DNA of 64,000 bases from Thermaerobacter subterraneus DSM 13965 (GCF_000183545.2 NZ_JH976535.1:324840-388839); one strand, 5' to 3'; numbered from the stretch's first letter, positions 28,121-41,226 are shown. Made by a program: numbers and translations. Notes: generated by a model not told the origin, from the sequence alone.

Positions 28121-29158
28121 ATGACAACCGGTGGACCGGGGCAGGAGTCGCCGGCCCCTGGCCGGGCCGGAGCCGCCGAGTCGCCCCGCGAGCCCCACGA
28201 GCGCCGGCCGGACCTGCCCGGCGCCCCGGGCGGGCCGGGCGCCCATCCCGCCCCGGGCGCCCGCGCCCAGGGTTTCCGTTCGGGCTTCGTCGCCCTGATC
28301 GGCCGGCCCAACGTGGGCAAGTCGACCCTGCTCAACCAGCTGATCGGGCGGAAGATCGCCATCATGTCCGACAAGCCCCAGACCACCCGGACCCGGATCC
28401 TGGGGGTGCTCAACCGGCCCGGGGCCCAGCTGGTCTTCGTCGACACGCCGGGCATCCACAAGCCCCAGCACCTGCTGGGCGAGCACATGGTCCAGATCGC
28501 CCGCCGCACCCTCCAGGAGGTGGAGGCCGTCTGCTGGCTGGTGGAGGCTCCCGACCGGGAGCCGGGGCCGGGTGACCGGTTCATCGCCGAGCAGCTGGCC
28601 GGTCTCAAGACGCCGCGGGTCCTGGTGGTCAACAAGATCGACCAGGTGGCCCCGGGGGAGGTGCCGGCCATCGCCGCCCGCTTTGCGGAGCTGGGCACTT
28701 TCGCCGCGGTCCACCCCGTCTCCGCCCTGCACGGGGTCGGCGTCGCCGAGCTGGTCGGGACCCTGGAGGGCCTGCTGCCGGAGGGGCCCCGGTTCTTCCC
28801 CGAGGATATGGTGACCGACCAGCCCGAGGCCCAGATCATGGCGGAGCTCATCCGGGAGCAGATCCTCCACCTGACCCGGGAAGAGGTGCCCCACGCGGTG
28901 GCGGTGCAGATCGAAAAGGTGGAACGCCGGCCCAACGGGGTGGTCTACGTGCCCGCCACCATCTACGTGGAGCGGGAGGGGCAGAAGCGCATCCTGATCG
29001 GGGAGCAGGGCCGCATGCTGAAGGAGATCGGGCGCCTGGCGCGGCTCGAGATCGAGGCCCTGCTGGGCTCCCGGATCTACCTGGACCTGTGGGTCAAGGT
29101 CAAGCCCGACTGGAGGAACAAGCAGGGCGCCCTGAGCAATTTCGGCTTCCACCAGTGA
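28121..29158 (+). CDS. era: GTPase Era
   Basis: Era binds 16S rRNA and assists 30S assembly. A 45-residue Pro/Gly-rich N-terminal extension precedes the G domain: G1 GRPNVGKSTLLNQLIG (about residue 61), DTPGIHKPQHLLGE (about 108), NKID (about 171), and SALHGVGVAEL. The C-terminal KH domain follows: REQILHLTREEVPHAVAVQI, QKRILIGEQGRMLKEIGRLA, and LDLWVKVKPDWRNKQ. ATG 28121 follows GAGAGGAGGG. It is in the standard position upstream of recO, though mgtE intervenes. Confidence 0.96.
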   Translation: MTTGGPGQESPAPGRAGAAESPREPHERRPDLPGAPGGPGAHPAPGARAQGFRSGFVALIGRPNVGKSTLLNQLIGRKIAIMSDKPQTTRTRILGVLNRPGAQLVFVDTPGIHKPQHLLGEHMVQIARRTLQEVEAVCWLVEAPDREPGPGDRFIAEQLAGLKTPRVLVVNKIDQVAPGEVPAIAARFAELGTFAAVHPVSALHGVGVAELVGTLEGLLPEGPRFFPEDMVTDQPEAQIMAELIREQILHLTREEVPHAVAVQIEKVERRPNGVVYVPATIYVEREGQKRILIGEQGRMLKEIGRLARLEIEALLGSRIYLDLWVKVKPDWRNKQGALSNFGFHQ

Positions 29159-29167
29159 GGTGGTCCG

Positions 29168-30616
29168 GTGGCGCAGTCGGAAGGGAACGGGCAGCAGAGA
29201 CACCGGAACGCACCGGCCGCCCCCGCCCAGCAGGGGCGGCGGAATCCACCGGCCCGCCCCGCCACCGCCGGCGCGGCAGCTCCCTGGCAGGAGCAGCTGG
29301 CCCGGGCCGTACAGGACGGCGATGGGGCGGCGGCGGGGCGGCTGGCCGGCGAGCTGCACCCGGCGGACCTGGCCGAGTTCGTCCTGAGCCAGGAGCCGGC
29401 CCTCCGGGCCCGGCTGCTGGGGTGGCTTCCGCCGGAGCAGGCCGCCCTGGTGGTGGAGGAGCTGCCGGCGCCGGTCCAGTCGGAGATCCTGGCGGTCCTG
29501 GACCGCCAGCGGGCCGGGGCCGTCCTGGAGGAGATGTCCAGCGACGAGGTGGCGGACCTGCTGGGCGAACTGCCGCCCCAGCGGGCGGTCGACCTGCTGA
29601 GGCTGCTGCGCGACCGGGAAGCGGCGGACGTGCGGTCCCTGCTGGCCTACCTGGACGACACCGCCGGCGGCCTGATGACCACCGAGTTCGTCGCCCTGCA
29701 GGACGACCTTACCGCCGCCGAGGCCATCGACGCCCTGCGCCGGCTGGCGCCCGACGCGGAAACGATCTATTACGTCTACGTGGTGGACCGGGAGGAGCGG
29801 CTGCAGGGAGTCCTCTCCCTGCGGGAGCTCATCGTGGCGCCGCCCGACACCCCCATCCGCCGCATCATGCGCACCCGCGTGGTGACGGTGCCGCCGGACA
29901 TGGACCAGGAAGAGGTCGCCCGGGTGGTGGCCAAGTACGACCTGCTGGCGGTGCCGGTGGTCGATGCCGAGGGGCGGATCCTGGGCATCGTCACCGTGGA
30001 CGACGTGGTCGACGTGCTGGAGGAGGAGGCCAGCGAGGACATCTACCGGCTGACCGCCACGCCCGAGGGGGCGGCGGCCGGCACCTCCTGGCTGCGGGCC
30101 CGCCTGCGCCTGCCCTGGCTGGTCGGCCTCTTGCTGGGCGAGCTGGTGGTGGCGAAGGTGATCCAGGGGTTCGAGGGCACCCTGGAGCGGGTGGCGGAGC
30201 TGGCCTACTTCATCCCCCTGCTGGCGGCCACCGCGGGCAACGTGGGCACCCAGTCCCTGGCCACGGCGGTGCGGGGGCTGGCCACGGGGGAGATCGAGCG
30301 CGGCGAGGCGCTGGGGGTGCTGGGGCGGGAGCTGCAGGTGGGGTTGCTCCTGGCGCTGGTGCTGGCGCTGACCAGCACCGGCCTGGTCTACGCGGTGCTG
30401 GGGAACGGCGCGGTGGCGGTGACGGTGGGGACGGCCATGGGGCTCAACACCCTGGTGGCGGCGGCCATCGGCGTGGTGGTGCCCCTGGCCCTGCACGGGT
30501 TGCGGGTCGACCCGGCCGTGGCATCGGGCCCCTTCGTCACCACCACCCTGGACGTGGTGGGCACCCTGGTGTACTTTCTCACCGCCACGTGGCTGCTGTT
30601 CCGCGTCGCGGGCTGA
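29168..30616 (+). CDS. mgtE: Magnesium transporter MgtE
   Basis: Magnesium-selective channel. After about 35 low-complexity residues comes the N-domain (LHPADLAEFVLSQEPALRAR, EEMSSDEVADLLGELPPQRA). Two CBS domains follow (residues about 175-285, with LMTTEFVALQDDLTAAEAID and GRILGIVTVDDVVDVLEEEA). Five C-terminal membrane helices include FIPLLAATAGNVGTQSLATA, with the magnesium-pore region, and TVGTAMGLNTLVAAAIGVVV. GTG 29168 follows GAGGTGG and begins 9 bases after the era stop, so they are probably co-transcribed. mgtE at this position is not the usual order. A riboswitch is not evident. Confidence 0.95.
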   Translation: MAQSEGNGQQRHRNAPAAPAQQGRRNPPARPATAGAAAPWQEQLARAVQDGDGAAAGRLAGELHPADLAEFVLSQEPALRARLLGWLPPEQAALVVEELPAPVQSEILAVLDRQRAGAVLEEMSSDEVADLLGELPPQRAVDLLRLLRDREAADVRSLLAYLDDTAGGLMTTEFVALQDDLTAAEAIDALRRLAPDAETIYYVYVVDREERLQGVLSLRELIVAPPDTPIRRIMRTRVVTVPPDMDQEEVARVVAKYDLLAVPVVDAEGRILGIVTVDDVVDVLEEEASEDIYRLTATPEGAAAGTSWLRARLRLPWLVGLLLGELVVAKVIQGFEGTLERVAELAYFIPLLAATAGNVGTQSLATAVRGLATGEIERGEALGVLGRELQVGLLLALVLALTSTGLVYAVLGNGAVAVTVGTAMGLNTLVAAAIGVVVPLALHGLRVDPAVASGPFVTTTLDVVGTLVYFLTATWLLFRVAG

Positions 30617-30708
30617 TGGCGGGCCGGGCGACCCGGCGCGGAGCGGCCCTCGTGGTGCCATCCCAACCGGGCCCCACGCAGCCCGCCCGGGGCGGGGAGG
30701 TGGGCGGC

Positions 30709-31575
30709 ATGCCCCTCTACAGCGTGGAAGGGATCGTGCTCAGGACCCGGGAGTACGGCGAGCGGGACCGGCTGGTCACCCTGGTGGACCGGGACGGGAC
30801 CCGCCGCACCGTGCTGGCCAAGGGGGTGCGCCGCCCGCGCAGTTCCTTGGCGGCCGGGGTGCAGCCCTACACCTACAGCCGGTTCCTCCTGTGGAAAGGG
30901 CGCTCCCTGGACGGGGTAAGCCAGGTCCAGGTGCTGGACGCCCACGCCGGCCTGCGGGGGAGCCTGGAGGCCCTGGCGGCCGCCGCCTACGTGGCCGAGC
31001 TGGCCGAGGCGTTCACCCACGAAGGGGCACCGAGCCCCGGGGTCTTCCCCGTACTGCTGGCGGTGCTGCGGGGGCTGGCGGCGGCCCCTGCCGACCGCGT
31101 GGCCCAGGGGCTCTGGCTGCGCCATGCGGAGCTCCGGCTGCTCGATCTGGCCGGCCTGGGCATCCAGCTGGAGGCCTGCCAGGACTGCGGGCGGCCCCTG
31201 GTGCTGCCGCAGGGGCGCGGCGCGGGGGGTGGCCCGCCCGCCCCCGCGCCCGGGGAGGGGGCCCTGCCCGCGGGTTACAGCGCCGAGATGGGCGGCGCCC
31301 TCTGCCGGAGGTGCCGGCCGGGCCGGCCGGCGGCCCTGTCCCTGGACCCCGCCACCTGGCAGGTGCTGCGCCTGGCCGGGCGGCTGAACCCCCAGCTGGC
31401 GGCCCGGCTGCGGCCGGCGCCGGCGACCCTGGCCCGGGCGGCGGAGGTGACCCAGACCCACCTGGTCTACCACCTGGGCCGGCCCTTTCGATCGGCCGGC
31501 ATTTTGGCAATACTGGATGAAGCAGCGATGCCGCCGGCGGGGCCGCCGGCACCCGGGGCGAGCGCAGGCCGCTAG
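30709..31575 (+). CDS. recO: DNA repair protein RecO
   Basis: RecO loads RecA with RecR and anneals single strands. The N-terminal OB fold starts MPLYSVEGIVLRTREYGERD and continues VTLVDRDGTRRTVLAKGVRR. The helical domain (LEALAAAAYVAELAEAF) and zinc module (CQDCGRPL ... LCRRCRPG, four cysteines) follow, then LNPQLAARLRPAPATLARAA and VYHLGRPFRSAGIL. It has 288 residues. ATG 30709 follows GGGGAGGTGGG. It is at its usual place between era and glyQ. Confidence 0.93.
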   Translation: MPLYSVEGIVLRTREYGERDRLVTLVDRDGTRRTVLAKGVRRPRSSLAAGVQPYTYSRFLLWKGRSLDGVSQVQVLDAHAGLRGSLEALAAAAYVAELAEAFTHEGAPSPGVFPVLLAVLRGLAAAPADRVAQGLWLRHAELRLLDLAGLGIQLEACQDCGRPLVLPQGRGAGGGPPAPAPGEGALPAGYSAEMGGALCRRCRPGRPAALSLDPATWQVLRLAGRLNPQLAARLRPAPATLARAAEVTQTHLVYHLGRPFRSAGILAILDEAAMPPAGPPAPGASAGR

Positions 31576-31603
31576 CCGGTCGTGACCCAAGGGGGTGGAG
31601 CGG

Positions 31604-32191
31604 GTGAGCGAGCTGGAGAAGATCGATATCCTGAGGGAGCGGGCCGGGGTCAGCTACCGCCGGGCCAAGGAGCTTCTGGACCAGTGCGGCGGGGACGTGG
31701 TGGAGGCCCTGATCCGCCTGGAGGAGGAGTCCCGCCGCAACACCTGGCAGGAGCGGATCCAGGTCCAGGGGGCCGAGCTGGTTGACCGGGTGCGGCAGCT
31801 GATCAACGAGGGTAACGTGCGCCGCATCGTCATCCGCAACCAGGACGGGCAGACCCTGGTGGAGCTGCCCGTCACCGTGGGCGCCCTGGGGGCGCTGCTG
31901 GCGCCCATGCTGGCGGTGGTGGGCGTCATCGCGGCCCTGGTCACCCGGGCGACCATCGTGGTGGAACGCCGCAACGACGGCACCGCCGGAGCCGGCCAGG
32001 GAACGGGCGGCACCGGGGGTGCGGGCCCGGCGGGGGCCGGCGGCTGGGGCGAGACCGGCACGGGCCCGGGTGCGGCCGGCGGCCCGGCGGGCGGCTATGG
32101 TGAGGGCGGCACCTACGGGGGCAGCGGCGGCTGGGATTCCCCGGGCGACGGGGCGGCGGGCGGGACCCAGGATCCGGGACCCCGCCATTGA
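31604..32191 (+). CDS. DUF4342-domain protein with UBA/NAC-like N-terminus
   Basis: The first roughly 40 residues resemble a UBA-like three-helix fold (LEKIDILRERAGVSYRRAKE, LLDQCGGDVVEALIRLEEES). A DUF4342-type core follows (RVRQLINEGNVRRIVIRNQD, GQTLVELPVTVGALGALLAP) with a hydrophobic, probably membrane-associated helix (PMLAVVGVIAALVTRATIVV) and a Gly-rich tail. Function unknown. GTG 31604 is preferred, with AAGGGGGT at 31589-31596; the first in-frame start at 31595 overlaps that site. It stands just upstream of the glycine T-box. Confidence 0.72.
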   Translation: MSELEKIDILRERAGVSYRRAKELLDQCGGDVVEALIRLEEESRRNTWQERIQVQGAELVDRVRQLINEGNVRRIVIRNQDGQTLVELPVTVGALGALLAPMLAVVGVIAALVTRATIVVERRNDGTAGAGQGTGGTGGAGPAGAGGWGETGTGPGAAGGPAGGYGEGGTYGGSGGWDSPGDGAAGGTQDPGPRH

Positions 32192-32398
32192 TGGGCGCGC
32201 CGGCCGGAGCGGGCCCCACCGCCGGGAGGATTCCACCCGGCGCCGCCGAATGGGGCCCTTCCGGGCGGCATCTGCAGGCGGAATGCCTGTTTTGCCGATA
32301 TCGACGGAATATACGCAATCGACGACATTCACCTTGACCGTCCAGCCGGCGGGCGGGCCGGCAGCCAGGCTGCCGGCGGCCGGCCGGTCGTTGTCAGG
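32192..32398 (+). other. Intergenic region upstream of the T-box leader, possible promoter patch
   Basis: Positions 32285-32335 are markedly AT-richer than the surroundings and contain TTGCCG, TATACG and TTGACC, but no -35/-10 pair has ideal spacing. A near-perfect GCCGGCAGCC/GGCTGCCGGC inverted repeat lies at 32358-32378, just before the T-box Stem I. The glyQS promoter must be in this stretch, but I cannot pin it. Confidence 0.4.
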
Positions 32399-32815
32399 CG
32401 ATGAAGGGGAGGAGTACCCCGGTCCTTCCGGTGGCAGCGAGCCGGCGAGGGTGGAAGGCCGGCCCGGACCCCGGGGGAAGGCGCCCCTGAGCCCGCGGGA
32501 GGAAAGGCGGAGGCGGCGCAGGAGAGCAGCATCCCGGAGGCGGAGCAAGATGATGGGGATCATGGCGGCGCCCCGGGGCTGCGGAGGCCGTCCTCTGCCG
32601 AGTAAAGCCCGCACGGAGTGAGGTGGGTTTGCCGGGCTGCTCGCCTGCGGGGCGGGAAGCGGCGGCCGGTGCGGTGCCCGTCGAGGGGCGTGGCGGGCCC
32701 GGGGCCGGGTTCGCCCGCGGCCGCCGCCGGCGGGGGGTGCCGGTGGACCAATCAGGGTGGAACCGCGGGGGCCAGGGGCCGCCCGTCCCTGAGGGGGCGG
32801 GCGGCCTTCGATTTT
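32399..32815 (+). promoter_or_regulatory. T-box riboswitch (glycine, GGC specifier) with terminator, leader of glyQS
   Basis: Stem I has the conserved AGTA (32413-32416), the AG-bulge segment CAGCGAG (32435-32441), and the GGGTGGAA apical loop (32449-32456). On the 3' strand, opposite AGTA, lies GGGGGAAGGCGCCCC, placing a GGC specifier codon at 32480-32482, which reads glycine. The T-box itself is AGGGTGGAACCGCG at 32754-32767. The terminator stem GGCCGCCCG (32777-32785) pairs with 32798-32806 and extends through a CCC/GGG helix, followed by TTCGATTTT (32807-32815). Uncharged tRNA-Gly would pair with both sites and allow glyQS read-through. Specifier and downstream genes agree. Confidence 0.93.
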
Positions 32816-32856
32816 CGTGCCCCATTCGACCTTTGTGCCGCAGGAGGGATGTCCCG

Positions 32857-33786
<930 letters not shown>

Positions 33787-33841
33787 TCCGGGCGGGTACC
33801 GGGGTTGACAGCGAAACTCGTCGGGGGAAGGAGCCAGGACC

Positions 33842-36064
33842 ATGGAGCAGCGTGAGATGGACCAGTCCGAGATGGACCAGCGGCTCGATCTTCTGGTCGA
33901 GGTGGGGTGCGAGGAGATCCCTGCCGGCGACTGCGGGGAGGCTCGCCGCCAGCTGGCGGAGCGGGCCGGCACGGCCTTGGCGGAGGCGGGCCTGACGTAT
34001 GAGGTGGTGCGGTCCCTGGGAACCCCGCGCCGGCTCACCCTGGTGGTGCAGGGGCTGTCACCGCGGCAGGAAGCCCGGGAGGAGTGGGTCCGGGGGCCGT
34101 CCCGGGCCGCGGCCTTCGGTCCGGGCGGCGAGCCGGCGCCGGCGGCCCTGGGCTTCGCCCGCAGCCAGGGGGTCGAGGTGAGCCAGCTGGTGGTGCGCCA
34201 GACCCCCCAGGGCGAGTACGTCTTCGCCCGCAAGGTCCACCAGGGGCGGCCTGCGGCGGAGGTGCTGGCGGAGTTGCTGCCGGCCGTCCTGGGCGGCCTT
34301 GAGTTCCGCCGCACCATGCGCTGGGGGGCCGGCGAGCACCGGTTCATCCGCCCCGTCCACTGGCTGGTGGCCCTGCTGGGCGAGGAGGTGCTGCCGGTCT
34401 CCTTCGCCGGGGTGCGGGCCGGGCGGGTGAGTTACGGTCACCGGTTCCTCCATCCGGAGGCGGTGGAACTGGCCTCGGCGGCGGAAGACGAGTACCGCCG
34501 CCGGCTGGCGGAGGCGTATGTGGTGGTCGACCCCGAGGAGCGCCGGCAGCGCATCGTGGAGCAGGCCCGGGCCGTGGCCGCCGCCGTGGGGGGCGAGGCG
34601 GAGATCGACCCCGAGCTCCTGGACGAGGTGGTCGACCTGGTGGAGTACCCCACGGCCTTCACCGGCTCCTTCGCCCCCGAGATGCTGGAGCTGCCCCGGG
34701 ACGTGCTGGTCACCACGATGAAGGTCCACCAGCGCTACTTCCCCGTGCGGCAGCCGGGGGAGAGCCGCCTGATGCCCTACTTCATCGCCGTCCGCAACGG
34801 CGACGAGCGGCACCTTCAGACGGTGCGGCAGGGGAACGAGCGGGTGATCCGCGCCCGGCTGGCCGATGCCCGGTTCTTCTTCCAGCAGGACCGGCAGCGG
34901 CGGCTGGCGGACCGGGTGGCGGACCTGGAGCGGGTCTCCTTCCTGCCGGGGCTGGGCACCCTGCTCGACAAGACGCGGCGGCTGGAGCGGCTGGTGGGCT
35001 GGCTGGCGGAGGAGCTGGGGCTGCCGGCCGAAGAGCGGCAGCAGGCGGCCCGGGCGGCCCGCCTGGCCAAGGCCGACCTGGTGACCGCCCTGGTCTACGA
35101 GTTCACCGAGCTGGCAGGCCGCATGGGGAGGGAGTACGCCCTGCTGGACGGCGAGCCGCCGGCGGTGGCCCAGGCCCTGGCCGAGCAGTACCTGCCGCGG
35201 GGCGGGGACGACGGCGAGCTGCCGTCCACCTGGCCGGGCCTGCTGCTGGCCATCGCCGACCGGGCCGACACCCTGGCGGGTTGCTTTGCCGCAGGCCTGG
35301 AACCCACGGGCTCCCAGGACCCCTACGGCCTGCGCCGGGCGGGGGTGGGCCTGCTGCGCCTGCTGGCCGGGCCCGCGGCGCAAGGGCCGGCGGGCCGGGC
35401 GGAAGGCGGCGGCGCGCCGGCCGGCGCGGGCGCAGCCGGATCGGGCCACCCGGCCCTGCCCCCCCTGGATGCCCTGCTGGATCAGGCCCTGGCCGGCTAC
35501 CTGCCGCCCGTGGCCTCGCCGGCGGTGGAGGTACGGTTCGACCCGGACGAGGTCAGGGCCAGGCTGATGGACTTCCTGGCAGCGCGGCTGCGCGGGCTGC
35601 TGGCCGAGGCGGGTTACGCCCACGACGTCATTCAGGCGGTGCTGGCGGTCGACGCCCGCGACGTGCCCGGGGTCTGGGCCCGGGCCCGGGCGGTGGCGGA
35701 ACTGGTGGCCTCGCCCCTGGCTGCCGACGTGCTGACCGTCCACCGGCGGGCGGCCAACCTGGCCGGGCGGGCGGAGGCGGACGCCGTCGACCCGGCCCTG
35801 TTCCGGGAGGCCGAGGAGCAGGCGCTCTACGCCGCGGTGGAGGCAGCCGCCGGGGTGGTGCAGGAGGCCCTGGCCGTCCGGGATTACGGCGCCTACTTCC
35901 GGGCCATCGCCGGGCTGCGGCCCGCCGTCGACGCCTTCCTCGACCGGGTGCTGGTGATGGCGGAAGATCCGGCCCTCCGGGCCAACCGCCTCGCCTTGCT
36001 CAAGCGGGTGGCCGGCCTGGCCGGCCGGGTGGCGGCCCTCGGGGAGCTGGCGGCCGGCGTCTAG
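33842..36064 (+). CDS. glyS: Glycyl-tRNA synthetase beta subunit
   Basis: The beta subunit binds tRNA-Gly through its HD-like and anticodon-binding domains. It opens LLVEVGCEEIPAGDCGEARR and continues WVRGPSRAAAFGPGGEPAPA, MRWGAGEHRFIRPVHWLVAL, and HQRYFPVRQPGESRLMPYFI. GNERVIRARLADARFFFQQD, FTELAGRMGREYALLDGEPP, and GSQDPYGLRRAGVGLLRLLA follow. The C-terminus has NRLALLKRVAGLAGRVAALG. At 740 residues it is slightly longer than usual because of Pro/Gly/Ala inserts. ATG 33842 follows GGGGAAGGAG. Confidence 0.96.
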   Translation: MEQREMDQSEMDQRLDLLVEVGCEEIPAGDCGEARRQLAERAGTALAEAGLTYEVVRSLGTPRRLTLVVQGLSPRQEAREEWVRGPSRAAAFGPGGEPAPAALGFARSQGVEVSQLVVRQTPQGEYVFARKVHQGRPAAEVLAELLPAVLGGLEFRRTMRWGAGEHRFIRPVHWLVALLGEEVLPVSFAGVRAGRVSYGHRFLHPEAVELASAAEDEYRRRLAEAYVVVDPEERRQRIVEQARAVAAAVGGEAEIDPELLDEVVDLVEYPTAFTGSFAPEMLELPRDVLVTTMKVHQRYFPVRQPGESRLMPYFIAVRNGDERHLQTVRQGNERVIRARLADARFFFQQDRQRRLADRVADLERVSFLPGLGTLLDKTRRLERLVGWLAEELGLPAEERQQAARAARLAKADLVTALVYEFTELAGRMGREYALLDGEPPAVAQALAEQYLPRGGDDGELPSTWPGLLLAIADRADTLAGCFAAGLEPTGSQDPYGLRRAGVGLLRLLAGPAAQGPAGRAEGGGAPAGAGAAGSGHPALPPLDALLDQALAGYLPPVASPAVEVRFDPDEVRARLMDFLAARLRGLLAEAGYAHDVIQAVLAVDARDVPGVWARARAVAELVASPLAADVLTVHRRAANLAGRAEADAVDPALFREAEEQALYAAVEAAAGVVQEALAVRDYGAYFRAIAGLRPAVDAFLDRVLVMAEDPALRANRLALLKRVAGLAGRVAALGELAAGV

Positions 36065-36161
36065 CCCGGCCGCCGGCCGCTGAAGCCCGGGCCGCCGGCA
36101 CCAGGGATTGGCGCCAGGATGTCCAATCCTGACACCCGATGGCCGGGGGAGGGGGAACCTG

Positions 36162-36972
36162 GTGGCAGAACCGGTGGTGTTCATCGTCTCCGATTCCCTG
36201 GGCGAGACCGCCGAGCTGGTGGCCCGGGCGGCCGCCAGCCAGTTCAACGGTCATCGTGCGACCTTCTACCGCTTCCCCTACGTCGATCGCATGGAGACCG
36301 TCGACGAGATCGTGGCGCGGGCCCGTCGCGAGCAGCGCAGCCTGATCGTCCACACCCTGATCCTGGAGGACTTGCGCCGGGCACTGAACGAGAAGGCCCA
36401 GGCGGCCGGCATCCCCGTGGTCGACATCATGGGGCCGATGATGGCGGCCTGGATGCGGGTGGCGGAGCGCCCGCCGCGGCTGCAGCCCGGCCTGCGCCAC
36501 CGCCTGGACGAGGAGTACTTCCGGCGGGTGGAAGCCGTGGAGTTCGCCGTCAAGTACGACGACGGCAAGGATCCCCGCGGCCTGCTCCAGGCGGACATCG
36601 TGCTGCTGGGCGTCTCCCGCACCTCCAAGACGCCGGTCAGCATGTACCTGGCCCACCGCATGTACAAGGTGGCCAACGTGCCCCTGGTCCCGGAGGTGGA
36701 GCCGCCTCCCGAATTGTATAAGGTACCGCGGAACCGGCTGGTGGGCCTGATCATCCGCCCCGACGCCCTGCAGCGGATCCGGCGGGAGCGGCTCAAGGCC
36801 ATCGGCCTCGGTGAGGACTCCAGCTACGGCAGCATGCAGCGCATCCAGGAAGAACTGGCCTACGCCCAGCGCATCTTCCGGGAACTGGGCTGCCCCGTCA
36901 TCGACGTCACCAACAAGGCCGTGGAGGAGACGGCCAACACGGTGCTGCAGATCCTGGCGAAGGGGGAGCTCC

Positions 36973-36992
<20 letters not shown>
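36162..36992 (+). CDS. ppsR: Pyruvate, phosphate dikinase regulatory protein (PpsR/DUF299, bifunctional kinase-pyrophosphorylase)
   Basis: These enzymes reversibly phosphorylate the active-site threonine of PPDK using ADP and remove it with phosphate. The sequence runs VVFIVSDSLGETAELVARAA, the P-loop-like LLGVSRTSKTPVSMYLAHRM (about residue 150), YKVANVPLVPEV, and the C-terminal ELGCPVIDVTNKAVEETAN. GTG 36162 follows a GGGGGAGGGGG stretch. Its 3' end overlaps the ppdK start by 20 bases. The direct linkage to ppdK supports PPDK rather than PEP synthase as the substrate. Confidence 0.95.
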
Positions 36993-39684
<2,692 letters not shown>

Positions 39685-39738
39685 GGCAGCCCCCATCGTC
39701 ACCCAGGGCGAGGCAGCCCGGGTGGCCGTCCGGTTGGA

Positions 39739-41226
39739 TCAGGTGACCTCCGATGCCGGTGCGGGCGGCGGGGGTGCGCCGTCTCCGGCTGGGGGCCGGC
39801 CCGTTCCACCCCTCGGGCCGGGTTCGGTGCCCGCCAGCAGAGCGATCACCGGCTCCACGTCCCGCTCCTGTACGAGAACGTACAGGTGGTCCCCGGGATG
39901 GAGCACCGTCCGGCCCCGGGGCGGGATCACCCGGCCGTCCCGCACCAGCATGGTGACCGTCGCCCCTCCGGGCAGGTTGACCTGGGAGAGGCTGCGCCCC
40001 GCCGCCGAGGCATGTTCGGAGACCTGCACGTGGATCAGGCCCACGGCGGGCCGGCCCACCGGCGCCAGCTCCAGCCGGGGCTCCGCAGGTCCCGCCCCCG
40101 GCGCGGCCAGCCCCAGCCAGCGGGCCAGGGGAGCCAGCGTGGTGCCCTGGACGGCCACCGACGCCAGGACGACGAAGAACACCACGTGGAACAGGTACCA
40201 GCTGTCTTCCAGCCCGGCGGCCAGCGGGACCGTGGCCAGCACGATGGGCACCGCGCCCCGCAGGCCCGCCCAGCCGAGGAACAGGCGCTCGCGCCAGTCG
40301 AAGTCCCAGGGCAGCGTGCAGATCCAGGTGGCCAGGGGCCGGGCGACCAGCATGAGGGCGCCGGTGATCACCAGGGCCCCGCCGGCAACCTCCGGCAACT
40401 GGCTGGGAAAGACCAGCAGCCCGAGGAGGACGAACATGCCCACCTGGGCCACCCAGCTCAGGCCCTCGTGGAACCGCACCACCGTGAGCCGGTACACCGG
40501 CGCGTAGCGGCTCATCATGAGCCCGGCCAGATAGACCGCCAAAAAGCCGCTGCCGCCCACCACCGCCGCCGCGCCGTAGGCCGTCAGGGCGACGCCCGTG
40601 CTCAACAGCATGTACGGGTAGCTGGATTCCGCGGCCAGGCGGTTCATGGCGACGGCTCCTGCCCGCCCGGCCGCCCATCCCGCCACGGCGCCGAACCCGA
40701 CCTGCCGGACCAGCAGCGCCAGGCCTTCCAGGGGGGCGACCGGTTCGATCGCCATGCGGACGAACAGGTCGGTGAGAAAGATGGCCACCGGATCGTTGGT
40801 CCCTGACTCCAGCTCAAGGGTGGCGGCCAGCTTGCGGGGGAGCGGCGTGCGGCGCAGGATGGCAAAGACGGCGGCGGCGTCGGTGGAACCGACGATGGCG
40901 CCGATGAGCAGCCCATGGGTCCAGTCCAGACCGGGCAGCCAGGCAGCCGCCGCTCCCACCAGCGCGGCGGAGATGGCGACGCCGGCCGTGGCCAGGACCA
41001 GCCCCGGAGCCAGGACGGGGCGCAGCTCGCTCCACCGTGAGGCCAGCCCGCCTTCGAACAGGATGAGCGCCAGGGCGACGGTGGCCACCTGGTGGGCAAG
41101 GCGGGCGTTGTCAAAGTAGACCCAGCCCAGGACGTCGCTGCCGGCCAGCATGCCCAGGCCGAGGAACAGCACCAGGGCGGGGAAGGCGACCCGATCGGCC
41201 AGCCAGGTCAGCGCCACCCCCAGCAA
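39739..41226 (-). CDS. K+ or Na+/proton antiporter (CPA1, NhaP2/CvrA type) with RCK-C domain
   Basis: About twelve membrane helices, including FLGLGMLAGSDVLGWVYFDN, ALALILFEGGLASRWSELRP, the ion-site GAIVGSTDAAAVFAIL and ATLELESGTNDPVAIFLTDL, and LGWAGLRGAVPIVLATVPL. A cytoplasmic RCK-C (TrkA-C-like) domain follows: IHVQVSEHASAAGRSLSQVN and PPRGRTVLHPGDHLYVLVQE. The TTG start at 41226 seems too far in: an in-frame hydrophobic stretch (IDVLTLLLLGLGIALLLGVA), expected as the first helix, precedes it up to about 41271. It has no ATG/GTG/TTG in a sensible place. The true start may be non-canonical or a base may be in error. It converges with ppdK. Confidence 0.87.
   Translation of the reverse strand: MLGVALTWLADRVAFPALVLFLGLGMLAGSDVLGWVYFDNARLAHQVATVALALILFEGGLASRWSELRPVLAPGLVLATAGVAISAALVGAAAAWLPGLDWTHGLLIGAIVGSTDAAAVFAILRRTPLPRKLAATLELESGTNDPVAIFLTDLFVRMAIEPVAPLEGLALLVRQVGFGAVAGWAAGRAGAVAMNRLAAESSYPYMLLSTGVALTAYGAAAVVGGSGFLAVYLAGLMMSRYAPVYRLTVVRFHEGLSWVAQVGMFVLLGLLVFPSQLPEVAGGALVITGALMLVARPLATWICTLPWDFDWRERLFLGWAGLRGAVPIVLATVPLAAGLEDSWYLFHVVFFVVLASVAVQGTTLAPLARWLGLAAPGAGPAEPRLELAPVGRPAVGLIHVQVSEHASAAGRSLSQVNLPGGATVTMLVRDGRVIPPRGRTVLHPGDHLYVLVQERDVEPVIALLAGTEPGPRGGTGRPPAGDGAPPPPAPASEVT

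Noticed and set aside
29089-30708. Upstream extension of recO in the same frame across mgtE
   Set aside because: MgtE has strong domain evidence in another frame, and recO has a good start at 30709 with a ribosome binding site.
39685-39738. Bidirectional terminator between ppdK and the antiporter gene
   Set aside because: A GAGGCAGCCC direct repeat is present but no stable hairpin with a T-run on either strand.
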